Origin: Sisyra terminalis
Lineage: Eukaryota; Arthropoda; Insecta; Neuroptera; Sisyridae
Direction of reading: 5' to 3'
NCBI GenBank assembly: GCA_958496175.1
Contig: OY292274.1
Coordinates: 35,627,482 to 35,691,481, forward strand
DNA length: 64,000 nucleotides
The first letter of the stretch is position 1; each line of letters begins with the position of its first letter. Positions 26,280 through 39,954 of the stretch are shown one piece after another. The translations under genes and the position numbers were made by a program. The notes below the pieces were generated by a model that had not been told where the DNA came from, ran no database searches, and saw nothing but the letters and a program-made list of their open reading frames with translations.

Positions 26280-29200
26280 AATTGTACATAGTTAATTTAA
26301 AATAGTAGAATATGGTAAAGACTAAGTCAAGTCCTAGTTTACGATGTCAGATTGTAATTTTTACTATATTTTTTCTGTTTTTTTTTTGTTTAGTCAAATC
26401 TTCAAAAAAAAAAAAGAAGAAGAAAACAAACGCTACAAAACAGGTTGAAATGCTACTTTTAACTTTTGTCATTGGCCTCATTACATAAGTGCAAATATGG
26501 ATACCATGTACGACCTATTGATATTCTAATTTCCCATTACGTTTTCCTAATGATTCACCTTTAAATTTTCAATTTAATTAACGAGCACTAATTTCTTTTC
26601 ACTTGAATGATATTAAAATATCATACTAAATTTAGTTCATTGTAAAAAAATATAAAGTAAACGATTAAACAATATTGTATGAATATTGCGTAACTAACCT
26701 TGTCGTAAATTTAACTTCCTTATATAGAGCTCGTCCGACAGCCTAAATATATGAAATAACACGACCGACCAAATGGTCAATTTTTATTTAATGCATAGTA
26801 ATGAACCTTGAAAAGCATTAGTACAAAAAACGGTGAAACTTGACCTTAAGTAAAAAATAAATTATTAAATATTCACAACGAAATCAAGCAAAAAGAAAAA
26901 AAGTTACTAATTAGTATAAAGTTAGAGTATTTTTAATACGATATATAATTGTTAGTTCCACAACTGTATCAAATTTCAATTAAAAACTAATATAAATATT
27001 AACTAAACAACGAAAGCTTTACACTTTATTTAATTTTGGTTGCAAGGGAAATGTAAAAGCAGAAATATATTATTATTTGCCTCGACAATTTCAGCCGTTA
27101 GCTATTTTAATCGTGCTTGAATGCTAATTATACATTTTTTTTCTTGTTGTGCATTCAGTGGTCTTAAGAGAGAATTAAAACCAAGCTTCAGTATGCTGAG
27201 GCTTTTGTGAAAAGAACTACAACTAGGATTTATCTTAGAGAACATTTAATATTATATTTGCACTAAAATTAATCTTGCAGGCAAGTAAGCACGAAAAGAA
27301 AATGGGCAAAAAATAAAGCGAAGAAAATACGAGTTGAAAAGATAGAAAATTATAATTATAAAGCTGGTCTTTGCCAAAGGAAAATGTATAATTTATTTAT
27401 TTTTAAAACGAAAGCTGAAATTTTCATTGTCACATGAAAACAATTAGAAATCATTGGGTGTGAATGATTTCATTTCAGAATAGACTATAATATTATATTT
27501 CCTGAGTAATTTATAGTAGTTTATTGTCTTTTAAAATTCTATTCTTACTAAAATCGAAATACTGCTGCTTTGCTTGAAATACAGTATTTGTATCATATAT
27601 ATCGGATGGATAAAAATTAAATTAAACATTTTTAACACTTACAAAGTTAGTAAAAATGTAGAAGTACTTTGCCTAGTGACTGAAAAAAATCGCATTTATA
27701 TTCAAGGCTTCAATTTCTTTTTCGTAAAAGGCCATCGTTGAAACTTTTTTCAAATGTATAAATTATAACAGATAGTAACAGACGAAGCAGTAAAAATTTT
27801 ATGTATAAAAATTAATTCCTGTCTATGGTTTGTAATTTCCCTAACGTTTTTCATTAAATGATTTAATAAACGAAAACATAAATAAATCATATTTTACACG
27901 TATACACTATTTGCAGAATTCAATTATTCTGTTACATACTCTTTCAAAACGAATAAAATAAAGATCCAGATGTTCTAAGACCTTGCAATATTCTGCAGTT
28001 TTATATGGCACAAAGCACTTACGCAATAAAAGTGTAAGAAACACTTTTCACAAATGTACCTAGCAAGAAAATATATTTTCCTTTATTTTTTCAGATTATC
28101 TAATAAAGTAGCTAAAAGATACGACTTCGTCTACATGACTTACGCGTTAGTAATATTGTCTTTTTAGATTTGCTATTAATTATCGTAGTATATGGGAATT
28201 TTTATTTTGAACACTTTTTTACGAAATCTTTTAAAAAAATGTGATTTTTTAACCATTAAAAAGACATACCCTATAAACTGTAGCTTTAAATAAGAAAATC
28301 GTAGACAATGTTCAATTAATTTTCCAAAAATATTCAATGCTATTTCACAAGATTATGTAAATTGATATTTTTATCCTTAGTGTATATAATGTATACATCA
28401 TAGAGCTAAGTGACTAGAGTGAACGAGCTCATAAAATTGTCAAAAATATAATGACTGCCACCGGACCCCCACTTTCTTGCCGTTTTTTTAAATTAATGTT
28501 CTCTTGTTTTCGTCGATAGAGCTATTGCACTCTGGTCTATATACCTACTTAGTACATTTTGTACAAATATGCTGTGGAAGAGGTACGAGCACTCGGCAAA
28601 TTGAGGAAAAATAACAATTTTAATTTAACATGAGACAAATGAAGTACGTTCACTTTAGTCATACACCTCAGCGGTATAACATAGATATCATGAAATAAAT
28701 TATCTGCAAATCAATCAGCTATGCATACATAATATTCTTTAAGATCTTTAAATCGGTCTAAAGTGGAAATATACCTTCAAATAGACAAAAGTTTAAAGCA
28801 TATCCATGTTTTAAATAGATATATATTAAATTGATATTATCTTGATAAATTTAAACGAATATTGAGTCAAAATTTCAAAAGTAATGGATCTAGATTTTTG
28901 TATTTTATTAGCAGGAATCCCAGTCACTGGAATCTCATAACTCGAATCTTGAATGAACTTTTCTCCATAAACTATTACCCTCCAGCACTGTCCTACACTG
29001 CCCCCAAATTTAAAATTTGAGCAATTGTACCGATTCCTCCATTTGTGATTACAAATTGAACAATATATTTAATCATTGTATAACTCTCTGAATTTAAACT
29101 ATACAATAAAATTGGACCATCTCGATTTCACCAAACGCAATTGACGTATGCTCTTAGCTCTGTATGAACATTTAAAGTTTCTTATAATATCGTCATTTGT

Positions 29201-30410
29201 AATTTACCATACTTTACACTTCCAAAATGCCATTCATGCTCTGTCGATAGGGGCTATTAATTTTAGTTCACGTTTTTGCCGGTTAGTATTTTTTTTGGTT
29301 CTCAGGATTTCAGGAGGTGTTTGCATCACTAATGTTCTTAATTTTAAATATATAATTTGAATTTTCAGGTTTACAATTTGAAGGAGTTGAGAAACTTTAT
29401 GTTCACTTACAAATGTAAGTCTATCGTATCTTGATATATGTCTCAGAGTATACATTTTTAATTCCCTCAAGTTAAGAAACTCAGGTTCCTCGCACACATA
29501 TAAGGTAGCCATAATCTCAATTCGAATATTAAATTAAGCCGTTAGAATACGTATTGTGGGCGTAAAAATTCATTTTCAATAAATTGTTTTCAAACCGTTC
29601 TTAGTACCGGAATCAATGATTCATGGGAACAAATAGATTTTAAAAAGTTTCATTGCTCATTGAAAACGAAGTTTGAATGTTATGCCTGATATTGTTATCA
29701 GGTAAACAAACAAAAATCATAAATTACTTTTTTGGTATACATAAGTACTAAATATGCTTTCATACTAGTTTAGTAAAGTTTTGTTGTTTTGATATAACAA
29801 ATAAAGACATTTCATTTTTATCATTGAGATTTTTTTTTTAATTTTTTTCGCGCTAAATTTTGTAATGACTAATTATTTACGTCGTATGGCTTAATTTGTT
29901 TATTACAAGGTTTTTTAATAGTCATTAGCTGTCATCGTCAGGTAGTATTTTATTTCATTATTTCATTTTAGAAATTGAGTTTGAAACAGTAAATTTAAAA
30001 TATATTTTCGAACCTCGCTTGTATTGATAAAATGCACTAAAAAATATAAAAAAAAATTAAGAGGTGAATTTTTGTAGCAATTTCACAATCGATATTAAGG
30101 CGATATTAGCCAATTAATGACAATCGTTTGCTATATAATTGTACATCAAGGCAAGAGGTGTTCCATATTACCAAATTGTAAAGAAAATCGCACCCGTCGC
30201 TTTGAAGCACAACTAGATAGAAACACAACTAAATCAGAATTTTAGTAACTTCGACCATTTTGATTTTTGATTTTTTTATTTCAAAATATAGCCTAATACA
30301 CACTTATACACACCAAATACACTTAAAGTACACAAAAACAATGAGATCCAAAAATGACAAAGAGAACAAATATGAATTTAATTTGACAAAGCACCCGGGA
30401 AAGTATAAAG
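26280..30410. other. AT-rich gene-free region with unresolved frames at 29.1-29.5 kb
   Basis: No gene is supported. A minus-strand frame at 29512-29234 (92 codons, starting MATLYVCEEPEFLNL) is more polar and protein-like than its surroundings. It overlaps a plus-strand frame at 29148-29360, has no recognised domain and no clear splice partners. I leave it as unknown. Confidence 0.4.
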
Positions 30411-30414
30411 TTTA

Positions 30415-30508
30415 GAAAATGATTTTTTGATCGATTATTGATCGATTTGATCGATATTGAATTAAAAACAAAATAGAGAATGAGACGTTCTCAAATTGTA
30501 CCGGTGTA
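30415..30508. mobile_element. partial copy of the AATTAAAAACAAAATAGAG MITE family
   Basis: AATTAAAAACAAAATAGAGA, followed by TGAGA and TACCGGTG, matches one arm of the palindromic element at 51774-51922. The other arm is not recognisable, so this is a half-element. GATCGATT repeats occupy its centre. Confidence 0.5.
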
Positions 30509-30509
30509 T

Positions 30510-33500
30510 AAGTTAAACCATGCCAAATAAAATATATGAAATGGTAACTCCAAAAGTTATAAGTGTTAAACTTTTCATGATTTCTCTTTATTCTCTTTAT
30601 TTTTAGTGCACATGTGTACTTGTAAGCAAAAGCGTTTAACATTTACTTTGACGTCTATTAAAGTTTACTATAATACTATTCCTTTTTAGTTTTTTAGTTC
30701 TGAACATTTTAACACTAATTTTATGTGCCTACGATTTTTTTTGAAAAAAGCTGTGATTTGACAATATTACTTTATTTTCTTTAAACTAAAAAATGTAATG
30801 AATAAAAAAGCCTCAAAGACGATTTACTATGCATTATTTGAGAGTATTATATACTATGGTATTATTGCTTGGGGGGGGGTAGTTACAATAATGTAACAAC
30901 GGTACTGGTCAAAATGCAAAAACAAATTAATTCGATTTTTGATTGATTAAGAAGATAATACACCAGTACTGGGTACTAAGAAAAAAAATGCATTACAGAG
31001 TCACTCTGTTATCACTATTGTTATTGTAAAGATGAATATAACAATTATAAGGGCAAAGCCATGGTCTAATCCTTGCAATTACCAAAGATAAATAAAAGCA
31101 TATATCAAAAAAACTCGAAATTTATATGAAGCAATCAAACATTTTAATAAACTACCACAGTCATTAAAGACCTTAAATTTAAAAAATAAAATTAACAATA
31201 ATAAAGTGGATCAAAAAAGAAAAATAAAGAAAGAATATAATTAAGTGGAACACAACCATTGATATTAGAATCCCGTTTAATTTAAAACAAACAAACTAAC
31301 AACAAAGTGACCTGGTAGAAATGAGATAAAAATGAACGACAAAATTATTGGGAGGAAAGAAAATAAAAATTAATGAAACCTGCTTAGGGTTGGTATGTTT
31401 ACTTCTAGATAGTGGCATTTATCTGCTAGTTAAAATTTTATTCGTAGAATAGAAAAAACATAGGTGTTTTTCACCTAAGTAGAATGAAATGTGAAAGATG
31501 AATGAGTAGGTTTTATCTATTAAATAGCTTTCATAAGGATAAGGTTTACTTAATATGATACTTATTATTACAGTTACTTATATCAGTGGTTACAAGTACA
31601 AATCTTGCATTTTTTATTTCTAAAATTGTGTTTTATAAAGCCTATAATTGCTTAAGATCTTAGTTATTCATTTGAAATTCATTATGAATGTGTAAAAAAA
31701 AACATTTCAATAATATTTTTGAAAAAAAAAGATTGTTGTGCAATAGTTCATAGAAATTCTACATTCCAGATCACATTCTTTCTTTTTATTTTAGGACAAA
31801 AAATTTATGTTTCATTTACAAGTTTCACCTACGCAACTTTACACGTTTTATACTTTCGATCTCTCGTTTTATTACAAGTCATGTTGAAATTTTCGACTTC
31901 AATCAATTAATAATAATAAAATTTATCGAGAAAAAAAAAATAAAAACTTTACATAAAAATATTTTCACATGAACGAAACGATCACTTGAAAATATTCCCA
32001 AAGCAAACTCTTTACAAATTCCACTTAGATCAGTGATGGTGAATTGAAATAAATTTGATGTGTCTAGACATGAAGTATCTATCATTTCAAAGAAATTGCG
32101 CTGTAACATATCGAATCATTCGAAAATATATTTTATCAATCCGTCAATCGAATGACGGTTTCTCAACGCTTATATTTCATATGTGCAAAAAAGCCAGGAG
32201 TCAAATTCGGAATGGAACAAAAGCACGTTTCAAATTTCAAAGTTGTTCAAATCAATTTTTGCATTTAGCGACTGTTGTGATGATTGAACTTGATCGATTA
32301 ATCTCTATCTTTCATTGATTATATTTAACATATATTCGTTATGATTTTTTCTTATAAACGTAAACATTTATTTGTTATTTGAATCATTTTCAATATTTAT
32401 GTAAAACATACAAAATTTCAATGTTTCCTCAAAAGCTTGATTCATAAAAATGAAAATCGGTTTGAACGTTTTCAATTGAAATGCAAGTAAACGAAACTAT
32501 TCGTTTATGTATTTTTCATATAAATCATGCATTTATTTTTGCAATAAATACGTCAGTCGATACTTTGCAGTAAATAAAATAGTTTTTTTTTTTAAAACAA
32601 AATCGTATTCTAAAAAAAAACATATTTTTTTCATAAACTTTTCAACATTCATCATTTTGAAAGTTTTTAATAAATTAAATATAGCTAAATACTTATTTTA
32701 TACATTGTTTGCCTTCAATTTCTCTATACAATTTTGAAGCAAATATCTTCGAGTACCTAGTATACATTAATATTCCGACATTTTCCATGAAATTAAATTG
32801 TTGGATGAAAAGTTTACAGACACATAAAACACAAGAATATAATTATTTTCTTACAAAATAGTAAAGCGCGATTTGAAACTTGGTGAATTTTCCACTAAAA
32901 TTATTTCATCACGAAGATCATATGATTCCAAGTATTACAGTTAAGAAAATAGCCTAACTTATTCATCATACTATGATATATGTCAGGCATAAATAATATA
33001 CTTGACCATTAAATGCTTGAAGTTCAATCAACATTGTTGATAGTGTTGATCGATGAATTGCTTGTCGCATCGTATTTTAATTTCATGAAATTGTAGGCGA
33101 TGATAAATAATTCGTTAAATATTGTATCGTTAGTAATTTCTTCATATTCATAAATACACACTGTCGATATTTTACTAAGAGAAGTAGGTACATATGTGTA
33201 CACATTTATACACACATATAGGCATAATTAATAATTTATCCTGATGAATACATAAATTATTCATGCTCTTTTATATAGTTTGTTACGTTTACTTTTTGCT
33301 TTCAAATTAAATTTATAAACCAACACATATGGAATTAATATTTTTATTCATTTTTTTTAAATGCAAATATTTAAACTTTTAATATTCTTTTAACTTAATG
33401 AATCCTTGAATGAAAGTTTTTACCAAACCAGCAAACTCGTTAAAAATAAAAGTAAATTATAAACAAATATTGTAACGTTTTCGTAATTGAAAATAAAGTA

Positions 33501-33800
33501 AAATTTAAAATATATAACTTGTAGGTACTTACATATTAATTTATTTAACAGTACTATTATTGTTATTTAATTATAAATTTATCTGATTTATTTGATTACA
33601 AGATTATTATTTTATCAATAAGGGATTTATTAAATGTTAGTAGTTTAATACAAAATATTAAAAACTAACCCTTCAAAAATTATTAATGAAACAATCCGAT
33701 TTTTAATTTCATTTACCTACTATTTTCTCAATTATTTCGTTCTTGGAAAACTAATTTTTTACTGTTTCTCTTGGATTTATAACACAAATATATACTAACT
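30510..33800. other. AT-rich gene-free region
   Basis: No gene is supported. It contains a G9 run near 30871 followed by GGTACTGGT (about 30901), with an inverse ACCAGTACT about 60 bp later. That may be the ends of a small decayed insertion. Confidence 0.45.
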
Positions 33801-33807
33801 TGTAACT

Positions 33808-33890
33808 ATCCGTGAAATATTCAAAAGAAAACACTAACACAACAGACAAATGACCGAAATTGGCAATTGAATGAAATCGAAAGAGATATC
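33808..33890 (+). repeat. dispersed repeat, copy 2 (partner at 2988-3075)
   Basis: Same strand and same block order as the 3.0 kb copy, covering about 85 bp. The flanks diverge quickly. Confidence 0.5.
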
Positions 33891-34219
33891 TATTGGTATT
33901 CAATTGGCTGTATGGTGAGATTTACATAATATTTCAAAAGCAGGTTTAAACAACTGGGAACAAATCTGATAGAATGATCTTTCTAAGACCTATCGCAGAG
34001 GAACATGCAAGAGAGATTTCCGGAAATCAAGAAAAGAAGAAGAATTTAAAAAACAAATAAAATCTCAACAATCGATCATTTTACAAACTAGATCAGTATA
34101 TTGGTCTCATTTATATGCCTACACTACTTCCTTCTCTTTCGATGGTTTCAGTTAATTCTTATAGTTAATCTTAAGTTTTTAAATGTAAGACTTGTAGCTT
34201 AGTTAATTTTAATTTTAAA

Positions 34220-34730
34220 GCCTTATTTTTTGTTTAATATTCTCTCCCTTCTCTGTCCTCCATCCATTTGAATTTAGTGATATCATCTTCCATATCTCTC
34301 TGTTCTGTACTGCTTCAGGTAGGGATGCGAAAAAATAATCGATTTTTCCAAATCGATTATTATTGAAAAAAGAAAAATCGATTTTTAATTAATCGATTTT
34401 ATCTTTTCACGGACACATCCCTTGTTTCAGGTACTGAGTGTTTAGTCAACGACTTTATTCGGGTAAACCATGAAAGACCTTCATCTACTATGTTTACCTT
34501 CCAATTTCTCTTCAACTGTAAGTAGTTAAATTTCTGTGATTCTTCTAACCATATAACCGAAGTTCCATTAGTATGCCTTGTTTATTCTACTTATGAATTA
34601 ATCACATCAGTTTAGCATTTAGAAAATGAATTTATTAGTTTTTTCTCCGTCCATGAATCTTTTAGTATTATTTCCATTAGTTCCATGGCTTCGATTTCTT
34701 GTCGTTTTTTTTTTTTTGAACCAAGCTTCA
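34220..34730 (-). pseudogene. LINE reverse transcriptase 3' remnant, split by a hAT-like MITE
   Basis: On the minus strand, pieces in several frames resemble the C-terminal part of non-LTR ORFs. One is a GYMVRRI block like the RxxGHVxRM motif, with KLEGKHSR after it like GKRxRGRP. Beyond, in another frame, comes WFTRIKSL, then VPEAVQNREIWKMI, like the usual A..R..W..I ending. Several stops and frame changes show it is dead. The insertion at 34320-34423 divides it. Confidence 0.45.
34320..34423. mobile_element. hAT-like MITE with ATCGATT repeats, 104 bp
   Basis: TAGGGATGCG at the left is mirrored by the right end (AAGGGATGTG when inverted). The interior is almost wholly AATCGATT-type palindromes. 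Flanking octamers GCTTCAGG (34312-34319) and GTTTCAGG (34424-34431) match at 7 of 8, an 8-bp duplication. It sits inside the LINE remnant. Confidence 0.75.
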
Positions 34731-34929
34731 CAGGGATATGTGACAATTAGAAAAATCAACGCGTAGATTAGTTTTATTCCAGTATTTATCGTAGTTTTCC
34801 CTTCGCTGTTCTGCCTACTGCTATTCGCCGTTTAATTTCTTTACTGCATCTTCGTGTTAGTGACTAGGATTCCTAGGTATATAATCTATGGGATTATATG
34901 ATCTTTTGTTATCAGAAGTTTGAGTTTTG

Positions 34930-37185
34930 ATGAAATTGTATATGGTTCTGCGAATATTGAAATTAGAAAAAATGTGTTAAAAAATATACAATATTAATTA
35001 CTTTTGTTCAATTTAAACTGATTTAAGTAATACTGTATTTGTGTTTAGTGACTACTAAATATTTTTGGTTACTCTTTTGTATTTGTCAGCTAGGCTTTAT
35101 TTTGAAAATACTTAATTTGGTTTTGGGTATAAAAATGGGTGTCCACTTGTAAAGGAGTCATGTAGCCCTACAGTAGATTTTCATATATTTGGAAACTTAT
35201 TTTTGCATTTCAAATGGCAACCACGACCACATTGTTCTAGTTGTAACAATATTAAAAAAATAAAAAAAGCAGAAAGTTGAACTTAATTACGTCATAGATC
35301 TTCGAGCCCTGAACTTTGAGAACTATAAAAATTCAATGGAATACCCACGAAAGCTTCAAAGTTTCTTTGATATGAATTTTGGTTGCGATATTCCCCAATT
35401 AAATATAACAATGATCATGACTTATTTGAAAGTGCAAATTAAAAATATGAGTTTGTGAATTTCATCTGTTTCTCATAACTGAAATATTAAAACACAACAA
35501 TAAAAAAATCGAAAAATACAAGTTTATATTGTAGACTTTTATGCATTTCGAACAACATAAATGTTAAAGTAATAGTATAGTAAACATACAGGCGCTATCT
35601 GTTATCCAAACAGTGAAATATATCTGTGACGGAAATAATAATAAAAACGAAATCTAATCGTAAATGTATTTTTTGAAAGTTTAAGATATTTTTTTAAAAT
35701 TGGTATAGTTACCTATAAAATTAAATATTGTAATAAAAATGTAATCTATTTTCTATTGCAACATTTTTTAATCAATGTCAATTTTGATTTATTTCTGAAA
35801 TAAAATTTAATCGGCTTTTATCGGCTTTTAATAAATTGCTTGTTATCAGAACTCATTGCACGTTCGTTTACACACTATACTTGTACTCATTATTCCTGCT
35901 TTTATTGTTATCAAACCTTTAATATACAAAATACAAATCAATCAAAACAATATGATAATTTCCGAAAAATACAGAGTTCAGTTTAATGAGTAACTATTTC
36001 AACTATGTCAAGTATATCTGATGTTATTTTGTTGATAACTTATCAATCTATATCGCAGTCAAATGGAAAACAAATAAAAGATCTTGAAGAATTTTAATTT
36101 AATTTATCGGTAAATTTCCCCTGATATGAGCACATTTGAAACGATCCAAACGTGACACTTTTTTTTATTTCGCGTAAGTCACCTTCATGATTCTTTGATT
36201 TCTTTTTCCAATGTCGAAATTTACTTTTCAGAAAGAACGTTTTTATTGTTTCTCGTGATATAAGTCTTGTTATTAATTAATATTAATGACGCAGTGACAG
36301 CCTTCATTACATCAACATCATATGTATATGTAAAAATTCAATCGTTAAGCAGAAATTTTATATCAAAATTATTTAAACAATAATTATTATAATGAAAATT
36401 ATCGTTTATTATTTAAAATCGATAAAGTTTTACTCAGGAAAATGGATCAATACACTTCATAATGAAAAAAGCATTGTAATCTTTGAGTAATTTCAATTTG
36501 TCAACTGTTGAATAAATTACCAAAGAAAAAGATTTATCTTTTATATTTTTAAATATGCTATTTTTTTTTATTAATAGCTGTTTAGTTTATATAATTCATA
36601 CTTCAAAATTTTGAATAATGTTTGGTTTTAATTTACTAAGAAATGCAATCAACGTTTAAAGAAGAAATCAAAAGAAAAAATATATTTCAAGTTTTATAAT
36701 TAGTTTGTTCATTTATTATCAATATTTTATCTGGAAAAATACTTCCGTATAATCTTCATATTTATAGTGTGATATTGAAAAAAACAATAATGTTGAGATG
36801 TTTATAATAACTGATAATAAATGGTTCCTCTTCTTAAATGTATTTTCCTTTTTTATACATAGAATATATTAATCGCTATGAACAAATCCGAACTTTGTGA
36901 ACCATGTTTGTAATCAAACTCGAACGTAATATAAAATCAATATAACTATTATAAAAATCACTTCAATAAGTCATTTTTACAGAAACATTTTTTTCTAATA
37001 TATTCTGTCTTATTAATATAGTTGGATACTGCATCAAAAATTCTGTTCTCTTTTAATTTGTACACAATTTATTGTATCAATTATTTTCAATCGTATTAAA
37101 TGACCCGGCTGATTTTATCTTGCTCCTTTTTAATTTTTCTGTTTTCTTGAGGCCTAACATATTGGCAGTAAGATTAGGTGTTCAG
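34930..37185. other. AT-rich gene-free region
   Basis: No coding exon recognised. A 14-bp direct duplication (AATCGGCTTTTATCGGCTTTT) lies near 35810. Confidence 0.45.
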
Positions 37186-37195
37186 TCATAGTTTC

Positions 37196-37943
37196 TAGTG
37201 TTCCATCGAACTATTGGTTTCGGTTTCGGCCTAGTCTCGACAAAAAAAAACGAGTTTCGTCAAACTCCAGTTTAGTCAAACTGAAACTACGATCGAAACC
37301 GAAACTGAATTCGGGATATGAAAATGTTGAGAAATGATTATTTCCAACTAATAATGTTAGATTCTTCAATTATGAATACTGCTAATAATCAGTTCATTAA
37401 AATTATTTTGAATATATAATTGTTGCTTCATGAATTTCTTTAATATTTTTTTTTCAATTCTAGAGAAGAATGCCCAAAATTTAAATGAAATTATTTTATT
37501 TTTATGATGTAAGAAAGAGTATATTCTGTTTTGTGCACCTAAAAATATAAGGTAAAAAGTAATTTTGGTCTGTTACTATTTTTGCAAATTATGATTTACC
37601 GTCACTTTATAACTGCCAAGGTCTTCGTGGCTCTAGAGCTAATAAAAATCCGTAAATCAAGAAATATTAAAAATTTGCTCGATACGAGATTCGAACCTAC
37701 CAGTTTTAGAGTAGCCACCTTGACCATTTGGCCACCAGTAGACTACTTTATTAATTTATATTATTCGTAACTAACAGCAAAAAGAAATATTAGATGTGCT
37801 TCTTTGAAATAGACGCCTTATTTTAAGAAGGATAAGTTTCTTTCCTACGAAAACATGACTTTAAATGGAAGTTTCGATTTGGGTCGAAACTAAGACTGAT
37901 GCCGAAATTCAGTTTCGGTCGTAAAATCTAGTTTCAAACACTA
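37196..37943. mobile_element. hAT-like element, TAGTGTT ends, 748 bp, carrying a nested SINE
   Basis: The ends are TAGTGTT and AACACTA, each followed inward by degenerate GAAACCGAAAC / GTTTCGGTTTCGG repeats. Flanking octamers ATAGTTTC (37188-37195) and ATAGTTTT (37944-37951) match at 7 of 8. A tRNA-derived SINE (37593-37740) lies within. There is no transposase frame. Confidence 0.7.
37593..37740 (-). repeat. tRNA-derived SINE, copy 2, nested in a hAT-like element
   Basis: Minus strand. The A box TGGCCAAATGGTCA is at 37734-37721 and the B box GGTTCGAATCT at 37697-37687, about 24 bp apart with arms that do not pair as a tRNA. The body after the B box (GAGCAAATTTTTAATATT, then ACGGATTTTTATTAGC) matches the copy at 6.6 kb. 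It lies inside the element at 37196-37943, so it inserted after that element. Confidence 0.7.
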
Positions 37944-37954
37944 ATAGTTTTTTA

Positions 37955-39950
37955 AAGCAATCATAGGAATCCAGTGAATAGTTTAGTATTTTGTGGTTAA
38001 TTATTAATAGTATCTAAGATCTGAATAAAGCGAAATTCCCGTCGAAACGATGTGTAGCTTTGAAGCAGACGTCTTACGTTCTTAACTGTAGGGTTTTACT
38101 GGGTGTTACTAACATATTAGAGTAGTACCGGGCACGAATCAAAGTCTAAATAATGAACACCCTTCTTCTTTACAAAAATAAGCATATACTTACTATCTGA
38201 TACTCACTTCTTCGCCTGTGGGATATAATGTATGGCAAATATTTTTTTATAACTAAAAAAACTGTTTTTTATTAAAAGTTGTAAATAAAATATCCGATAG
38301 ACAAAAATAATGCCAATATTTTAATTTTATACCACGTATTTGATTTTTGCGTTCAAAGTTTATTATTTTCTCTTCAGTTTAGATTACCTCCATTATTCAT
38401 TGCATAAACGTTTGAATAATTCAGAGTTTGACTTACGAAAATTGTTACTTCTTACGGTTTACGTTTTCAATTGTATCTCAGAATATAGACTGTAAAGGAA
38501 TAATCAATTTGTATGAGTAATAAAAAAAGAAAAAATTGGGCCAGTATTTCTGAAGTTCTCAAGTCACTAATATGTAGATGAGCAAAAAATGAAATACTAG
38601 ATTTTATTGTTTAAAACCCTTTTGTGTAATAACACATTTTATGCTTTTTATTCTTAATATATATCTAAATTAATCAATTTGGATTGATTGGAGTAACTCC
38701 CAAATTTATGCGTCTGTTCTTTGACTTATTCTCGTCAGTATTATAACGAAAGGCCATCGATCTTATAATGGCTTTGATAATGTTATTTTCTTACGTAGGG
38801 ATGTGATTTATAAACTTGTATCATTACACAAGTTTATATGATTAAAGTCGTATGGTAATATAACAGGAAATTTGATTTTCAATTTTATATTGTGTCATAG
38901 AAGTCGTGAAGTATTCAAGGAATGTAAATATTCTTGTATATTCTATGATTACAACAATATCTGTCGATATATAAATCCGGGACTCGCCTAGAAGCTATCA
39001 ATAAATACAATCGCCGTATCATCAAAAACTACATTCATCAAATACGATAGTTTTTCCATAGATCTTCCAATATTATTTTCTTATCTTTCAATATTGAGGA
39101 CCGTCACAAAAATGATCACAAAAAAACGAAAGAAAAATCTTTTACATAGCTATAAAATTTTATTAAAAATTAATGTCGATTACTTTCTTAATCCACAAAT
39201 ATTTTCTTCAGCGTAAATGATAGTATCATAAGCTTAACAATATAACTTGTATAAAATGAGAAGAAAAAAATTCAGAACTTTAAACTGATTAATTATCTTC
39301 ACATGAAGTCTAATGAAATGTATTGTCAAATATCATTTAATATTCTCAAAATTGTTCATGAAAGTTTTCATAAAACTTAAAGCTTAACGGATACAGTTAA
39401 CAATAAAATCGATCATATATCTCTTTTAACATAAATAAGAGCTAAATAAAAAAAATTAGACCACCTCATTTCATGTAACGCTTGAAATTCACTTTATATC
39501 CTCTCTTAATTAAACCACTAGAGATCTAAACACAATTTTATGAAAAATATTAAAAAAAAGGTTTAAGCCAGATGTTTAGAGTGTTTTACGATTATACGTT
39601 TTCTTCTAACGTTTCGGTTTTAATAGTCTCGGCACATTGTTTAAAGATAGCGTTTACATAAGGAATAAGCTACAGAATGTATCGCAAAACTTTTTTAATT
39701 ATCGACCTCTATATAAATTGCCTCATTCACCCACAGAAAAGTAATTTTTAGTTTATTAAAATAAAACTATCATCGTTTGTACATTTACATTATTATTTTA
39801 ATTAATATTTTACTTTTTGCTAAATGCACAATATTGAATATTATTTATACAAAAAAAATCAATAGACCTTATGCGCATGATGTAAAAAATTTAAATGTTT
39901 TAAAATTTTTATTAGTTAAATAATAACTTTTAAACTTTACTTGATAAAAT
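37955..39950. other. AT-rich gene-free region
   Basis: No gene supported. TAGGGATGTGA at about 38797 resembles one end of the 34.3 kb MITE family. It is followed by a perfect 11-bp hairpin arm pair (38809-38819 with 38828-38838), but no opposite end was found. Confidence 0.45.
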
Positions 39951-39954
39951 TTAA

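Noticed and set aside
37593..37740. Functional tRNA gene (A and B boxes at tRNA-like spacing)
   Set aside because: No cloverleaf closes, and the same head plus body occurs at 6.6 kb, which is a SINE pattern.
38809..38838. Perfect 11-bp hairpin as a terminator
   Set aside because: Hairpin terminators are a bacterial feature; here it more likely belongs to a decayed AGGGATGTG-ended element.
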